From Leptospira wolbachii serovar Codice str. CDC (GTDB lineage Bacteria; Spirochaetota; Leptospiria; Leptospirales; Leptospiraceae): DNA of 64,000 bases. The notes beneath the pieces are model-generated. The model saw only the letters and a list, made by a program, of their open reading frames with translations, was not told where the DNA came from and did not search any database. The DNA lies in assembly GCF_000332515.2 (NCBI RefSeq), contig NZ_AOGZ02000014.1:1380001-1444000 (forward strand). The letters run 5' to 3'. The translations under genes were made by a program, and so were the position numbers. Positions 47,651 to 57,020 of this stretch are shown piece by piece (the first letter of the stretch is position 1; every line of letters begins with the position of its first letter).

Positions 47651-48623
47651 AATACTGAGGGTCTTGTTCCAGAAGTAATTTGGCTGCTCTTTCTAATGCC
47701 AAAGCGAGTTGACCCTCTAGTTTACCTTTTCGTTTGGCCTGTTGGATCTCGGATAAAAAACTACGAATGGCTTCCCTGCCTTGTGATTCATTTCCCGAAA
47801 GGGAAGCAAGTTTCAATTTTCTCCAAGCATCTGTGATGGGTGCCCCCGGCTTTGTAGTTGTTTGTGGTGCGACTCCGTTATCGGTACCGAGCGACGCATT
47901 CGCTGTGACCACTCCGGCACTGGCACCCGCAGCCTGTCCTGCTTCCCCACGATGGTAACTGGCGGTATCCCAAATCTTAGAAAAAGGATCCGATTTCATC
48001 TGGTCGGCATAAAGACGTTCTTTATAAGAAAGGGAAGAAAGTCGGATTTCTTTTTGGATTCGAAATTTGTCTGCATCACTCAAACGTTGGAAACAATCGG
48101 AAAGGACTCCGCGACGCAAACTTTCTTTTGTGAGAATCCCACGTTCTGCTAAGAATTGAAAGGATTCAGACACTGGTGGTTTGTTTTCCTTACAAAGTTT
48201 TTGTGTTTCTGTAAAAACTGCTAAAACCTCGCCATCTCGAGAATGGGCTTTAAGATCAGCTAGATTTCCCGACTTTTCGGCAGAAATTCGTAACATATTT
48301 TTGTAAAGACTATCGTTTGGATTTTTTTCTAGAGCCTTTCTAAAAGCAGTATAACTCTCCGCATAATTGCCTCTGTGGTATTCCAGTAGTCCCCAAGTGT
48401 AACATAAATATCCATCGTCTGTATCCCGCGTTCGGCAAACGTATCTTAGTCGAGACATAGCCTCTTCTCTGGACTCGGAGGACTCCCATACGTCAAGCAG
48501 CACCTCTTCCAAAAAGATGAGGGTTTCCAAACTGTACGGATCCCGGGTTGGGTTCTTCTGAGGATCTGTTGTACAAAACCCAAGGGAAAGAGCGAAAATC
48601 AGGACAACGAATAGACGCATCAC
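47619..48623 (-). CDS. TPR-containing lipoprotein
   Basis: 334 residues. Signal and lipobox LFVVLIFALSLGFC (Cys ~17) are followed by TPR-like helices (YHRGNYAESYTAFRKALEKN at ~85-104), a variable Gly/Ala-rich linker and a helical C-terminus. No enzymatic motif. The 3' end overlaps pdxJ by 32 bases. Divergent from the S41 protease gene, with 109 bases between them. Confidence 0.8.
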   Translation of the reverse strand: MMRLFVVLIFALSLGFCTTDPQKNPTRDPYSLETLIFLEEVLLDVWESSESREEAMSRLRYVCRTRDTDDGYLCYTWGLLEYHRGNYAESYTAFRKALEKNPNDSLYKNMLRISAEKSGNLADLKAHSRDGEVLAVFTETQKLCKENKPPVSESFQFLAERGILTKESLRRGVLSDCFQRLSDADKFRIQKEIRLSSLSYKERLYADQMKSDPFSKIWDTASYHRGEAGQAAGASAGVVTANASLGTDNGVAPQTTTKPGAPITDAWRKLKLASLSGNESQGREAIRSFLSEIQQAKRKGKLEGQLALALERAAKLLLEQDPQYSKLRSLAKEL

Positions 48624-48732
48624 ACCGTCTATGATATACGTGTGTCCTGGATTTGTCCCGATTTTTTTTGAGTTGCATGGACTGGAAAATCGGAAATTCT
48701 TAGGATAATCTATCCACTTTACGAGCGATCCC

Positions 48733-50568
48733 TTGAAACGAATTGTTTACCTACTTTCCTTTTTCACCCTACTCAGCTTTGCCCTTCCTGTAGGTTTTAT
48801 CTCCTGCGAACCGGAAGCCAAAAAAGCTCCTAACCGCGTAACCAATTTTACTTACCAAGACTTCGAAACCGTGGTCAAATCTGTGGATAAGTTCTATATT
48901 GATAAAAATATCAATAAAAACCGAGCTTTCACTGATGCGGCATCCTTTGCCGTTCTCAGTATGCCTCACCCACTCTATATTTACCCAGAAAGTTATTTCG
49001 CTGAAAGGGAAAAATACGATGACAAAGACGATCTTTGGCCGGGGAAAACTTTTAAGATCTCCCCTTCCGATAAATTCGTGTTATTCGATCCTGACTATGT
49101 TCTCGTAGAAAAAATTCAAAAAGAAAAATTGAAGAAAAACGAAAACAGAAAACTTTCAGACGCAGAAGTTAAAAAACTCATCGAAAAAGAAAAACTGAAA
49201 AAATCTGTCATCGCTGCAAAATGGGAAGAAATTAATTTCTCACGTAAAGAATTTGATCGAGTGATCTCTTACGTTCAAGACAATTTAGAAACTTACAAAA
49301 CACCTGTCCTCAAAGGTCTTGTGGAACTTGATGGCGAACTTCCGGAAGAAGAAGAAAAGAAAGAATTCAGCATGGAACAAGTGTTTCTTGCCGCTGCCAA
49401 CGGTTATTTGAATTCTTTGGATCCACATTCTAATGTTTTCTTAAAAGAGATGTGGGAAGAGTCCATGGCTAAAATTAGCGATGGTTCCTTTGAAGGAATT
49501 GGCGCGATTTTATCGGGTGGTGGTAGTCGTGAAGTCGTAGTAGAAAATCCATTGGAAGGAAGCCCTGCAGTGAAAGCAGGAATTCGAAGTGGAGACACAA
49601 TCGTTGCTGTGGATGGTAAGGTGATCAAAAACCTAACACTAGATAAAGTGGTTAAAAAAATCAAAGGACCAAAAGCAACGAAAGTGGTTCTTACCATCAC
49701 AAGAAAGGGCAATACAGGAAAAACGGACATCGAAGTGATCCGTGATAAAATTACGATAAAAAACGTAACTCATCATATCGTAAAAGAAAATCCCCAAGTT
49801 GGTTATATCAAACTCACAGGATTTGTAAAACCAGGTCCAGGCGAAGCCCCTATCGACACACAAATTGCGAATGCCGTTGTGGAGATGGAACAAGAAGCCA
49901 AAGACAGTGGCAAACCACTCAAAGCTTTGATCTTAGACTTACGTGGAAACTCCGGTGGGTATTTGGATTTAGCCATTGATATTACCGACATGTTTATCGA
50001 AAAAGGGATGATTGTATTCACAAGAACTCCATTTCGAAGTGATGAAGAAAAATATGCAAAAAACAAAGACATCACAAAACTTCCATTAGTTGTGATGATC
50101 AATTCTAAATCGGCTTCTGCTTCTGAAATTGTAGCCAGTGCCATCCAACACCATGGTCGTGGAATTTTACTCGGGGAAAGAACTTTCGGAAAAGCAACTG
50201 TTCAAAGTTTAAACAACCTAGAAAACAACCCTGATTATTTACTCAAAATCACCAATGCAAGATACTACTCACCATCTGGAAAAACCATCCAAGTTGTAGG
50301 AGTTTCTCCTGATATTGAAGTTTCGGAAGAACCAGACGGTGGATTCCCATTCCGTTACCGTGAAGAAGATATGTGGAACCACCTTCCTCTCATTCCGCAC
50401 GAAGGTGTTGTGAAATCCAAGTTCAATGTAAATGCGATCAAAGAGTATGCGAAGAAAAATGGAAAGGCTGATGCCTTCTTAAAATCACATGCCAATGATG
50501 CCATCAAACCAGACTATATGCTCATCAGAAGTTTGGATTACATTGAAGGGATGTTGAATACAAAATAA
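48733..50568 (+). CDS. ctp: S41-family carboxyl-terminal processing protease, lipoprotein
   Basis: 611 residues from a TTG start. An N-terminal lipoprotein signal ends at GFISC (Cys ~25). A PDZ domain (~250-335, [19 protein letters not shown]) is inserted before the catalytic region with [19 protein letters not shown], the nucleophile Ser in [18 protein letters not shown] and Lys in [13 protein letters not shown]. The N-terminal ~200 residues are charged and helical. Processes or degrades exported proteins in the periplasm. The family call is firm, the ctp symbol generic. Confidence 0.93.
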   Translation: MKRIVYLLSFFTLLSFALPVGFISCEPEAKKAPNRVTNFTYQDFETVVKSVDKFYIDKNINKNRAFTDAASFAVLSMPHPLYIYPESYFAEREKYDDKDDLWPGKTFKISPSDKFVLFDPDYVLVEKIQKEKLKKNENRKLSDAEVKKLIEKEKLKKSVIAAKWEEINFSRKEFDRVISYVQDNLETYKTPVLKGLVELDGELPEEEEKKEFSMEQVFLAAANGYLNSLDPHSNVFLKEMWEESMAKISDGSFEGIGAILSGGGSREVVVENPLEGSPAVKAGIRSGDTIVAVDGKVIKNLTLDKVVKKIKGPKATKVVLTITRKGNTGKTDIEVIRDKITIKNVTHHIVKENPQVGYIKLTGFVKPGPGEAPIDTQIANAVVEMEQEAKDSGKPLKALILDLRGNSGGYLDLAIDITDMFIEKGMIVFTRTPFRSDEEKYAKNKDITKLPLVVMINSKSASASEIVASAIQHHGRGILLGERTFGKATVQSLNNLENNPDYLLKITNARYYSPSGKTIQVVGVSPDIEVSEEPDGGFPFRYREEDMWNHLPLIPHEGVVKSKFNVNAIKEYAKKNGKADAFLKSHANDAIKPDYMLIRSLDYIEGMLNTK

Positions 50569-50621
50569 TTCCGTAGCCCGAAAGGGGACAGGATTTGGCT
50601 TAAGGTAGAATTGGAAACCAT

Positions 50622-52223
50622 GTGACTCGAATTAAATCGGATTTTTTGATCATTGGAAGCGGAGTGAGTGGACTCTTTACCGCACTAAAGTTGGCTCCGC
50701 TGGGATCCGTAGTCGTTGTCACCAAAAAGGCAGACTACGAATCCAATACTAATTATGCCCAAGGTGGAATAGCTTCTGTTTTTGATGACAAGGATAAGTT
50801 TGAAGAACATATCAAAGACACCTTGGAATCGGGAGCAGGTCTTTGTGATTTGGAAGCTGTGCGTGTGCTTGTGGAAGAAGGACCCACTCGGGTTCGAGAA
50901 CTACTGGACCTAGGAGTTCCTTTTACCAGAAACCAAACCGGGGAATTAGACCTTGCCCGCGAAGGTGGACATAGCAAAAACCGAATCATCCACTCTCTAG
51001 ATAGAACAGGGAGTGCCGTAGAACAGTCGCTACTCGACCATGTTCATGCCAACCAAAACATTCGTATTTTAGAGAACCATGCTTGTGTGGATCTTATCAC
51101 CAAACACCATTTAAAGGATAAAGACAATCTTCCCCTTCGGTGTTATGGTGCTTATATTGTGGATACAGAAACGGGAGAGGTTTTTCCTGTACTTGCCAAA
51201 AAAACCATATTAGCAACGGGTGGGGCAGGCCAAGTCTATCTGCACACAACAAACCCGAACATTGCGACTGGTGATGGTGTGGCGAGTGCTTATAGGGCTG
51301 GTGCGATTGTCAAAAATATGGAATTTTATCAATTCCATCCCACTTCCCTTTTTCATGAACAGGGAAATAGTTTTTTAATTTCGGAAGCAGTCCGTGGCCA
51401 TGGTGGCATCTTACGAGAGATAGGTGGTAGACCTTTCATGAAGGACTACCATACATTGGGAGAGCTGGCCCCAAGAGACATTGTGGCTCGTGCCATTGAC
51501 GATACGATGAAAAAAAGAGGAGAACCTCATGTCCTCCTGGATATTACCCATAGGCCGGCAAACGATATCATCAGCCACTTTCCCTCCATCTATGAACGTT
51601 GCAAAAAATTGGGAATTGATATCACAACAGATCCCATCCCAGTAGTACCCGCTGCCCACTATATGTGCGGAGGTGTGGCTACAGACTTACTCGGAAGGAC
51701 AAACATTGCCGACTTGTACGCTTGCGGGGAAACCACTTGCACCGGGGTACATGGCGGGAACCGATTGGCATCCAATAGTCTACTCGAATGCCTTGTATTT
51801 TCACACCGCATAGCAGGTGATATTCGTTCTCAAGGGAACCTTAGTTATTCCTCGGAAACGGACCTCATTCCTGATTGGAACAAAGAAGGAACGACAAATA
51901 CAGAAGAATGGGTTCTTATCTCTCATGATTTGGTAGAAATCAAAACGATTATGAGTAATTATGTGGGGATAGTTCGCTCCGATATGCGTTTGGAGAGAGC
52001 CCTTCGCCGATTGAAATTGATTTCTGAAGAAGTGAAAGACTATTACAACAGAACCACGGTGTCTCTTGGATTACTGGAACTTCGAAACCTAGTGAAAGTG
52101 GCAGAACTCATTGTTCGGTCGGCACTACTCCGGAAGGAAAGTCGCGGGCTTCATTTTAATACGGACTATCCAGAAGACAGATCTCCATCTCGCCAAGATA
52201 CCATTCTTTCTCACAAACTTTAA
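50622..52223 (+). CDS. nadB: L-aspartate oxidase
   Basis: 533 residues from a GTG start. FAD-binding motif [17 protein letters not shown] at the N-terminus, [15 protein letters not shown], then the active-site stretch [29 protein letters not shown] and [21 protein letters not shown]. Oxidises aspartate to iminoaspartate for NAD synthesis in the cytoplasm. No nadA or nadC in the window. Confidence 0.96.
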   Translation: MTRIKSDFLIIGSGVSGLFTALKLAPLGSVVVVTKKADYESNTNYAQGGIASVFDDKDKFEEHIKDTLESGAGLCDLEAVRVLVEEGPTRVRELLDLGVPFTRNQTGELDLAREGGHSKNRIIHSLDRTGSAVEQSLLDHVHANQNIRILENHACVDLITKHHLKDKDNLPLRCYGAYIVDTETGEVFPVLAKKTILATGGAGQVYLHTTNPNIATGDGVASAYRAGAIVKNMEFYQFHPTSLFHEQGNSFLISEAVRGHGGILREIGGRPFMKDYHTLGELAPRDIVARAIDDTMKKRGEPHVLLDITHRPANDIISHFPSIYERCKKLGIDITTDPIPVVPAAHYMCGGVATDLLGRTNIADLYACGETTCTGVHGGNRLASNSLLECLVFSHRIAGDIRSQGNLSYSSETDLIPDWNKEGTTNTEEWVLISHDLVEIKTIMSNYVGIVRSDMRLERALRRLKLISEEVKDYYNRTTVSLGLLELRNLVKVAELIVRSALLRKESRGLHFNTDYPEDRSPSRQDTILSHKL

Positions 52224-52233
52224 CAAAAACCAA

Positions 52234-52356
52234 ATGTTATGCGCCAGGGACCCTAGCGGAAATCCTTTCTCGGAAGAGAAAGATTGAAGCGGAGGGCCCG
52301 GTCCTTTTTCAATTCAATAACTATAAAAAAAGGAATTGGAGGCGCCCACATAACAT
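52234..52356. repeat. structured GC-rich intergenic element downstream of nadB
   Basis: The ends are an inverted pair ATGTTATGCGCC ... GGCG-CCCA-CATAACAT (52234-52245 and 52341-52356). Inside lie a nested hairpin AATCCTTTCTC-GGAA-GAGAAAGATT, a GGACC/GGTCC pairing followed by TTTTT, and a CAATTC/GAATTG pair. It probably ends the nadB transcript. I believe similar sequences recur between genes in Leptospira, but could not check. Confidence 0.6.
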
Positions 52357-52408
52357 AAGTTTTCTGGAGGATAAAAAATTTCGTTTACCAAATTTCACCA
52401 AACAATCA

Positions 52409-52624
52409 TTAACCTCTGAGCCCAAGAATGGTATAAACAATTCCTAGAATGATGGGAAGGAGGGAATAACTGAAGACATGAATGAAGTATCCGCGTTTTT
52501 CTCCCCATTTCTGTTTCATTGGTTCTAGTTTCCAAAAAAATCCTGGTTTGTAGATGCGGAGGATGTAAGTGGTCGTTCCGTAGAGAATAAAAAATACGCC
52601 GAGGCCCACAGTGATTAGGTTCAT
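52409..52624 (-). CDS. small two-span membrane protein
   Basis: 71 residues with two hydrophobic segments (ITVGLGVFFILYGTTTYI and VFSYSLLPIILGIVYTILGL) separated by a basic loop KPGFFWKLEPMKQKWGEKRG. An AGGAG ribosome-binding site lies upstream of the ATG on the minus strand (GGAGACTT before 52624). No family recognised. Confidence 0.65.
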   Translation of the reverse strand: MNLITVGLGVFFILYGTTTYILRIYKPGFFWKLEPMKQKWGEKRGYFIHVFSYSLLPIILGIVYTILGLRG

Positions 52625-52749
52625 AAGTCTCCTTGATTCTGTAAGGTTATGTAAGAATGCGAACTTTCCAAGAAAAAAAACTTTGATGAGAAGATTTGGG
52701 TATCGGATTTGGTGTAGGTGTGATAGAGGGAAACCATTGGGCGGCGGGT

Positions 52750-52784
52750 CTAGTTCCCCACCCTAGTCAGGGCGGGGATACTAG
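52750..52784. repeat. GC-rich hairpin between small membrane protein and recombinase
   Basis: CTAGT-TCCCC-A-CCCT, loop AGTC, AGGG-C-GGGGA-T-ACTAG: 14 pairs with one mismatch and one bulged T. No T-run, so probably not a terminator. The rest of 52625-52886 shows only C-rich and A-rich simple sequence and the RBS hairpin below. Confidence 0.55.
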
Positions 52785-52850
52785 ATTCGCAAGAACATCC
52801 CCTCCCCCAAAAAAAATTCAAAAAATCAAGAACCACACAGCAAAGAATCA

Positions 52851-52881
52851 ACCTAATAAACTTACCAATGTAAGGTTAGGT
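52851..52881 (+). promoter_or_regulatory. hairpin covering the ribosome-binding site of the recombinase
   Basis: ACCTAA-taaa-CTTAC-caat-GTAAG-g-TTAGGT: the 3' arm contains AAGG and AGG, the only Shine-Dalgarno-like sequence, six bases before the ATG at 52887. In the mRNA this would hide the start region. Confidence 0.5.
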
Positions 52882-52886
52882 GTTCT

Positions 52887-54005
52887 ATGATCAAATTTCG
52901 TTACTCTCCCGAAGACAATCGTTTCTATTTACGATTTCACTTTTCAAAAACTCTTGTTTCCATTGCGAAATCCATACCCAAGGGATGTTACCATTCCATC
53001 GACCAATGTTGGTCTTATCCGAATGATCCCATAATCATAAAACAAGTATTACATGCTTTTGCAGTCCATGACATTAGAATTCTTCCTAAAGAAATTCCCA
53101 AACAATGCGGAATATTAGATGATTTTTTTAAAGCAACGAGAGAACGTAATTTTTCGTTTCGCACAACAAAAACATACTACTCTAATATAATTCAACTCTT
53201 GGCCTTCACAGAAAAACTTCCCGTTAACGTCAAAACTAGTGATTTAGACAAATATCTGGACCACCTCGTAACTGAGCGTGGTGTAAAAGCCGCAAGCGTT
53301 AGGTCAGCAAGGCAAGCTTTTATCTTCTATTTTCGCGAAGTCAGACAACAATTCACACAATTAAAATTTCCCCGGATGATGATCGGATCCAAACTACCCG
53401 AGGTTTTATCTGCAGAAGAAACAAGTTCCATATTCAATGCACTTCCCAATAGAAAACATAAAATGTTACTTCTGATCAGTTACTCCTCTGGTTTGCGAGT
53501 GAGTGAAGTCATTCATTTAAAAATAACAGACATTGACTTAAAGAGAAATATGGTTCGAGTGGGACAAGGCAAAGGAAAAAAAGATCGGTATACGATCCTT
53601 GCCTCTTCTCTCATTGAAGAGCTGAAAGAATATCTGAAAGTAAGAGAATACAATTTACTTTTAAAACACAGTTATAACGAAGTGCGTGCCAATCCTTGGT
53701 TGTTTCCAGGTTCTGGCAGTCGCCCTCTACACATCCGAACCGCTGAGGCCATCTTTACAAACGCGGCCAAAAAAGCAAACATCGGGAAAAAGGTAAGTTT
53801 CCATAGTTTGCGGCATGCCTTCGCCACACATTTGTTAGAGCTTGGAACCGACCTACGAATGATCCAAACATTACTCGGACACGCAAGTGTCCGAACCACT
53901 CAAATTTATACCAAAGTAGCAAGAAGTCGGTTAGAAAACATTGTAAGCCCCTTAGATAGAATTCCATCCGCAAAAGAAAACACTAAGTTACTACCAGATA
54001 AATAA
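52887..54005 (+). CDS. tyrosine recombinase (XerC/XerD-like integrase)
   Basis: 372 residues. An N-terminal module of ~70 residues (RYSPEDNRFYLRFHF, CYHSIDQCWSYPND) common in Bacteroidetes/spirochete integrases precedes the SAM-like core-binding domain (~75-165) and the catalytic domain. Active-site positions are Arg in YSSGLRVSEVIHLK, HxxR in SFHSLRHAFATHLLELGTD, the later His in LLGHASVRTTQIY and nucleophile Tyr in QIYTKVARSRL. It lacks the extra helix of integron integrases. Solitary, with no phage genes nearby. Could resolve dimers or move an unlinked element. Confidence 0.9.
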   Translation: MIKFRYSPEDNRFYLRFHFSKTLVSIAKSIPKGCYHSIDQCWSYPNDPIIIKQVLHAFAVHDIRILPKEIPKQCGILDDFFKATRERNFSFRTTKTYYSNIIQLLAFTEKLPVNVKTSDLDKYLDHLVTERGVKAASVRSARQAFIFYFREVRQQFTQLKFPRMMIGSKLPEVLSAEETSSIFNALPNRKHKMLLLISYSSGLRVSEVIHLKITDIDLKRNMVRVGQGKGKKDRYTILASSLIEELKEYLKVREYNLLLKHSYNEVRANPWLFPGSGSRPLHIRTAEAIFTNAAKKANIGKKVSFHSLRHAFATHLLELGTDLRMIQTLLGHASVRTTQIYTKVARSRLENIVSPLDRIPSAKENTKLLPDK

Positions 54006-54133
54006 AATCAAAATTAATCCTTTATCAATTAATTCCAAATCGGTCATCAAACAAACACCAAACACTTCCTAACAATTGGTTGACGAAATCTAAACTTCAG
54101 TCATCTTACCATCCGTCCCATCCCATAAGTTAG

Positions 54134-55036
54134 ATGATCCAAATGAAACAAAAACTCCTTTTATCTACATTGACCCTACTGTTTTTTTCTACAAATGTTT
54201 TTGCTCAACTAAAACCTGAGTTAGAAAACGAATGGATCCAATCCAAAAGCCTTGGGCCGATAATTGAGGGAACTTCCATTCGTTGGAATTTTTTCGCAGA
54301 TGTAAAAGTGGACAATCTGGAAAGTATCCATGGTTACGAAGTCAAAGGTTCACAAAAAACAAAACAAATTTCAGAAACATCCAAAATAACAAAAGGAAAT
54401 CTATCTTTATCTAGCCAACCTCTAACAGAAAAAGATTATCTTTGGATTTATGAATTGGGAAACACAAGTCTCTTTTTTACATTCGAAATCACAAACAATA
54501 AGGCTGAAAAAAAAGTTTTGAATGTCCCCATCAACTTTTCAGAAAAAACTAAAGAAACTCTTCGACTGGTTATGGAAAAAAATCTGAACATCAAAAAAGA
54601 AACTACCAAGGTCCCTTTCTATCGTAACCTTGATGGAAGGCGTTGGTATGTGGGAAATTCCGGCGAAAACGAAGAACAAGTATTAATCGAGATGATACCC
54701 GATGGAACTAAAATAGAAACATGGACTGAAATCTATCGGTTAAATCTCTTAAAGACCATTGGATCAGACAATCGAGCCACTTTTATGAACGCAGTCAAAG
54801 AGGGCCTCTCTGAAAACTGTTCCTCTTTAAAATTTAATATCATCTCAGAATCATCAAAAGAAATTTTCTATGAATGGTCACATGACGGTTGTAATGGTTG
54901 GCCAGCATCAACAGAAATCTCTCGTATGGTGACAGGCCCATCCCACTCAACCATGTTTACCTTTGCCTATAAGGATGGAAAACTTCCAAAAGACTTACGT
55001 GAAATTTATCTGACTATTCTGGAAAAAGAAAAATAG
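54134..55036 (+). CDS. secreted protein of unknown function
   Basis: 300 residues. A signal peptide (KQKLLLSTLTLLFFSTNVFA) is followed by a beta-rich mature domain (GTSIRWNFFADVKVDNLES; RNLDGRRWYVGNSGENEEQV; SSLKFNIISESSKEIFYEWS). No family recognised. A second ATG nine bases in (54143) gives the same signal peptide. Two cysteines (in ENCSSLKF and HDGCNGW) could form a disulfide. Confidence 0.75.
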   Translation: MIQMKQKLLLSTLTLLFFSTNVFAQLKPELENEWIQSKSLGPIIEGTSIRWNFFADVKVDNLESIHGYEVKGSQKTKQISETSKITKGNLSLSSQPLTEKDYLWIYELGNTSLFFTFEITNNKAEKKVLNVPINFSEKTKETLRLVMEKNLNIKKETTKVPFYRNLDGRRWYVGNSGENEEQVLIEMIPDGTKIETWTEIYRLNLLKTIGSDNRATFMNAVKEGLSENCSSLKFNIISESSKEIFYEWSHDGCNGWPASTEISRMVTGPSHSTMFTFAYKDGKLPKDLREIYLTILEKEK

Positions 55037-55083
55037 CAGTTTTGTGCGTTCCCCATTTGATCCATGATTCAAAATCAGTTTCA

Positions 55084-55160
55084 AAAGGGCCGGGTCACTC
55101 CGGGGTGCGCTTCCGCTCCCGTCACCAACCATCTAACGATGGTAGGTGACCAAGCCCTAC
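55084..55160. repeat. multi-branched GC-rich intergenic element
   Basis: Outer AAGGGC/GCCCTA (55085-55090, 55154-55159) encloses a GCG-CTTC-CGC hairpin in GGGGTGCGCTTCCGCTCCC and a 13-pair hairpin GTCACCA-ACCATC-TAAC-GATGGT-AGGTGAC (55121-55150). It lies between convergent genes and may help end both transcripts. Confidence 0.5.
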
Positions 55161-55204
55161 GTCCCCCTAACGCTTAAAGGGAAATTAAGTTTCGCAATTC
55201 AATC

Positions 55205-55504
55205 CTAACTTTTTCCTTTTTGTGCCCAGAAAAAAATAAGCACTAAAACTCCAATCCCAGTAATCCCAATCAATTGCCACCATCCACTCCTACCTGTATC
55301 ATGCAAACGCCTTGCCCCCACACTCAAACTTGGCAAAAGTACAGCTAAGGAAAATACTCCTCCGATAATTGGTAAAATCATGTTGAGGACCGCACTGATG
55401 ATAATGCAGAAAACAATCCACCACCAGAATTCTGGCCTTTTCGCATTGCCGCTAAAATCAGCATACTTTTGTAAACATACTTTGATCGCATCTTGAAATG
55501 ACAT
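55205..55504 (-). CDS. DUF805 membrane protein
   Basis: 99 residues. The DUF805 pattern is clear: KYADFSGNAKRPEFWWWIVF near the start, about three membrane segments, and VGARRLHDTGRSGWWQLIGI before the last segment. Role unknown. GGAAGG lies eleven bases before the ATG. Divergent from the DJ-1/PfpI gene. Confidence 0.9.
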   Translation of the reverse strand: MSFQDAIKVCLQKYADFSGNAKRPEFWWWIVFCIIISAVLNMILPIIGGVFSLAVLLPSLSVGARRLHDTGRSGWWQLIGITGIGVLVLIFFWAQKGKS

Positions 55505-55609
55505 ATAGTTTTTACCTTCCAGTGAATTACTAAATTTGTTTCGTCACAAACGAGGCATATTAGAAATTAATTATTTATAATGTAAAGTAAAAAAAGGAAA
55601 AATCATCTT

Positions 55610-56203
55610 ATGTTGCAAATAGGAATTCTTATATTCCCTGAAGTGGAAGTGTTGGACTTTGCTGGTCCCTTTGAAGTGTTTTCTCTCGCAGAAACTAACG
55701 ACCGTAAGAAAATTTGTCAGGTATTCCTTGTTGGAGAGAACCTATCTCCAGTCTCGGCAAGGAATGGATTGATGGTTTTACCTAACTTTGATTACACAAA
55801 TTGCCCTCCTATGGATATACTCATTGTTCCAGGAGGCTACGGCGCAGAAAAATTAGAGATTAAAAATCAAACAACCCTTAGTTGGATCAAAGCTAAATAC
55901 TTAAAAGTTAAGCATTTGGTCTCTATTTGTACAGGCGTATTTCTATTAGCAGAAATTGGACTTTTAGATGGTTTGGAAGTGACCACTCATTGGATGGACA
56001 TAGATACTCTAAAGAAAAGCTATCCTTCGTTAGATGTAAAGGAAAAAGTTAGATATACTGATAACGGAAAAATTCTAACCTCCGGCGGAATCTCCTCCGG
56101 GATTCATTTAAGTTTTTATCTTCTTCAAAAACGATTCGGACTGGAGGTGGCGACACGAACAGCCAAACGTATGGAGTATGATTGGATTCCGGAAGAAAGA
56201 TGA
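55610..56203 (+). CDS. DJ-1/PfpI family protein
   Basis: 197 residues. GILIFPEVEVLDFAGPFEVF at the start, ILIVPGGYGAEKLE, and the nucleophile elbow VSICTGVFLLAEIGLLDG with Cys ~103 followed by VTTHWM. This is the AraC-linked/isonitrile-hydratase-like branch without a DNA-binding domain. Possible roles include amidase, glyoxalase or chaperone. A TATAAT -10 lies at 55576-55581 without a clear -35, and AAAGGA precedes the ATG. Confidence 0.9.
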   Translation: MLQIGILIFPEVEVLDFAGPFEVFSLAETNDRKKICQVFLVGENLSPVSARNGLMVLPNFDYTNCPPMDILIVPGGYGAEKLEIKNQTTLSWIKAKYLKVKHLVSICTGVFLLAEIGLLDGLEVTTHWMDIDTLKKSYPSLDVKEKVRYTDNGKILTSGGISSGIHLSFYLLQKRFGLEVATRTAKRMEYDWIPEER

Positions 56204-56400
56204 TAGGAAAGGATATTCATTCGACGAGTTCGATGTAACCCCGAATATCACAACAATCTAGACTTTAAAAAATATTCATTTATGTTCCTTTGGTGTCAAA
56301 CGACCCGAACATAAAGCCAACGATCATGCTATCGTATAACATGATGTGGTGGGACCTCTAGTTCGCTATCTACATTAAAAGATATTCACAAAGTCAAAAC
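56204..56400. other. intergenic stretch without a gene
   Basis: 197 bases between the DJ-1/PfpI stop and repeat copy A. I see no coding frame, tRNA or strong terminator, only short AT-rich sequence and a weak palindromic patch around ATCATGCTATCGTATAACATGAT (56326-56345). Confidence 0.5.
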
Positions 56401-56582
56401 TAGGTTCTTATTAAACTTTTCATTTATACCAATTTCCCTAATGAATTCGATTCCTTTCCTCAACATGGCTGGGCCGCCGAACAGCATACACGGATGGATG
56501 CGTGCGAGAGCTCTGGCCATGGAGGGCCAGGCGAACGCGAGGCGCCCCAGCCGTGTTGAGGAAAGTATATTCGTTGAAGGGG
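56401..56582. repeat. structured repeat, copy A (182 bp)
   Basis: Aligns without gaps to copy B at 56827-57008. A 53-base left flank is followed by a stem of 25 positions (56454-56478 with 56541-56565; one G-T pair and one C-C mismatch) and a 62-base centre holding a GCATAC/GGATGC hairpin and a CTGGCC-ATGGAG-GGCCAG hairpin. The centre differs from copy B at 5 of 62 positions, the arms at 7 and 8 of 25. No plausible protein is encoded. Confidence 0.85.
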
Positions 56583-56755
56583 TGGCGATTGGTGGGTTCG
56601 AATGAAACCTATGAGGTAACTTGCAACGCATAGCAGAATGATTCGATGACAACGGGATATCGCCTTCCGCGGTTCTCCCATCCAGGTCGAACTCGCTCCA
56701 GGCCGTCTTTTGCGAGCACTCGCACTTCCTGTGCTCGGTCGTTCTCGCTTAACGG

Positions 56756-56782
56756 AAAAAATGCAAGGTGTCTTGCATTTTT
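56756..56782. terminator. bidirectional terminator-like hairpin
   Basis: ATGCAAG-GTGT-CTTGCAT flanked by A5 and TTTT, so it could stop transcripts from either side. It lies in the 244-base spacer between the two repeat copies, which also contains a CGAGCAC/GTGCTCG pairing and the direct repeats TCGAACTCGCT and TCGTTCTCGCT (56678-56749), but no gene. Confidence 0.7.
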
Positions 56783-56826
56783 ATCCTACTCGAACTCTAT
56801 CACAAAATCGTTCGAATCCCAATCCT

Positions 56827-57008
56827 TAGGTTCTTATTAAACTTTTCATTTATACCAATTTCCCCAATGAATTCGAGTTCTTTCTTAGAAATGGCATGGA
56901 CGCCGCACAGCATCCACGGATGGATGCGGGCGGGAGCTCTGGCCATGGAGGGCCAGGCGAACGCAAGGCGTCCATGCCATTTCTAAGAAAGTGTAAACGT
57001 TGAAGGGG
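56827..57008. repeat. structured repeat, copy B (182 bp)
   Basis: The stem is perfect over 25 base pairs (56880-56904 with 56967-56991). The 62-base centre holds GCATCC-ACGGAT-GGATGC and CTGGCC-ATGGAG-GGCCAG hairpins. It lies 12 bases from the 3' end of tRNA-His, so a tRNA read-through transcript on the minus strand would fold into it. Confidence 0.87.
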
Positions 57009-57020
57009 GAAATATAAATG

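Noticed and set aside
52851..52881. Integron attC-like site (GTTAGGT at one end) beside a tyrosine recombinase
   Set aside because: The opposite core site does not fit RYYYAAC, the element is too short for an attC, and the recombinase lacks the extra helix of integron integrases.
56605..56625. Possible tRNA fragment (GGGTTCGAATGAAACC, T-arm-like)
   Set aside because: No anticodon or acceptor stem can be built around it.
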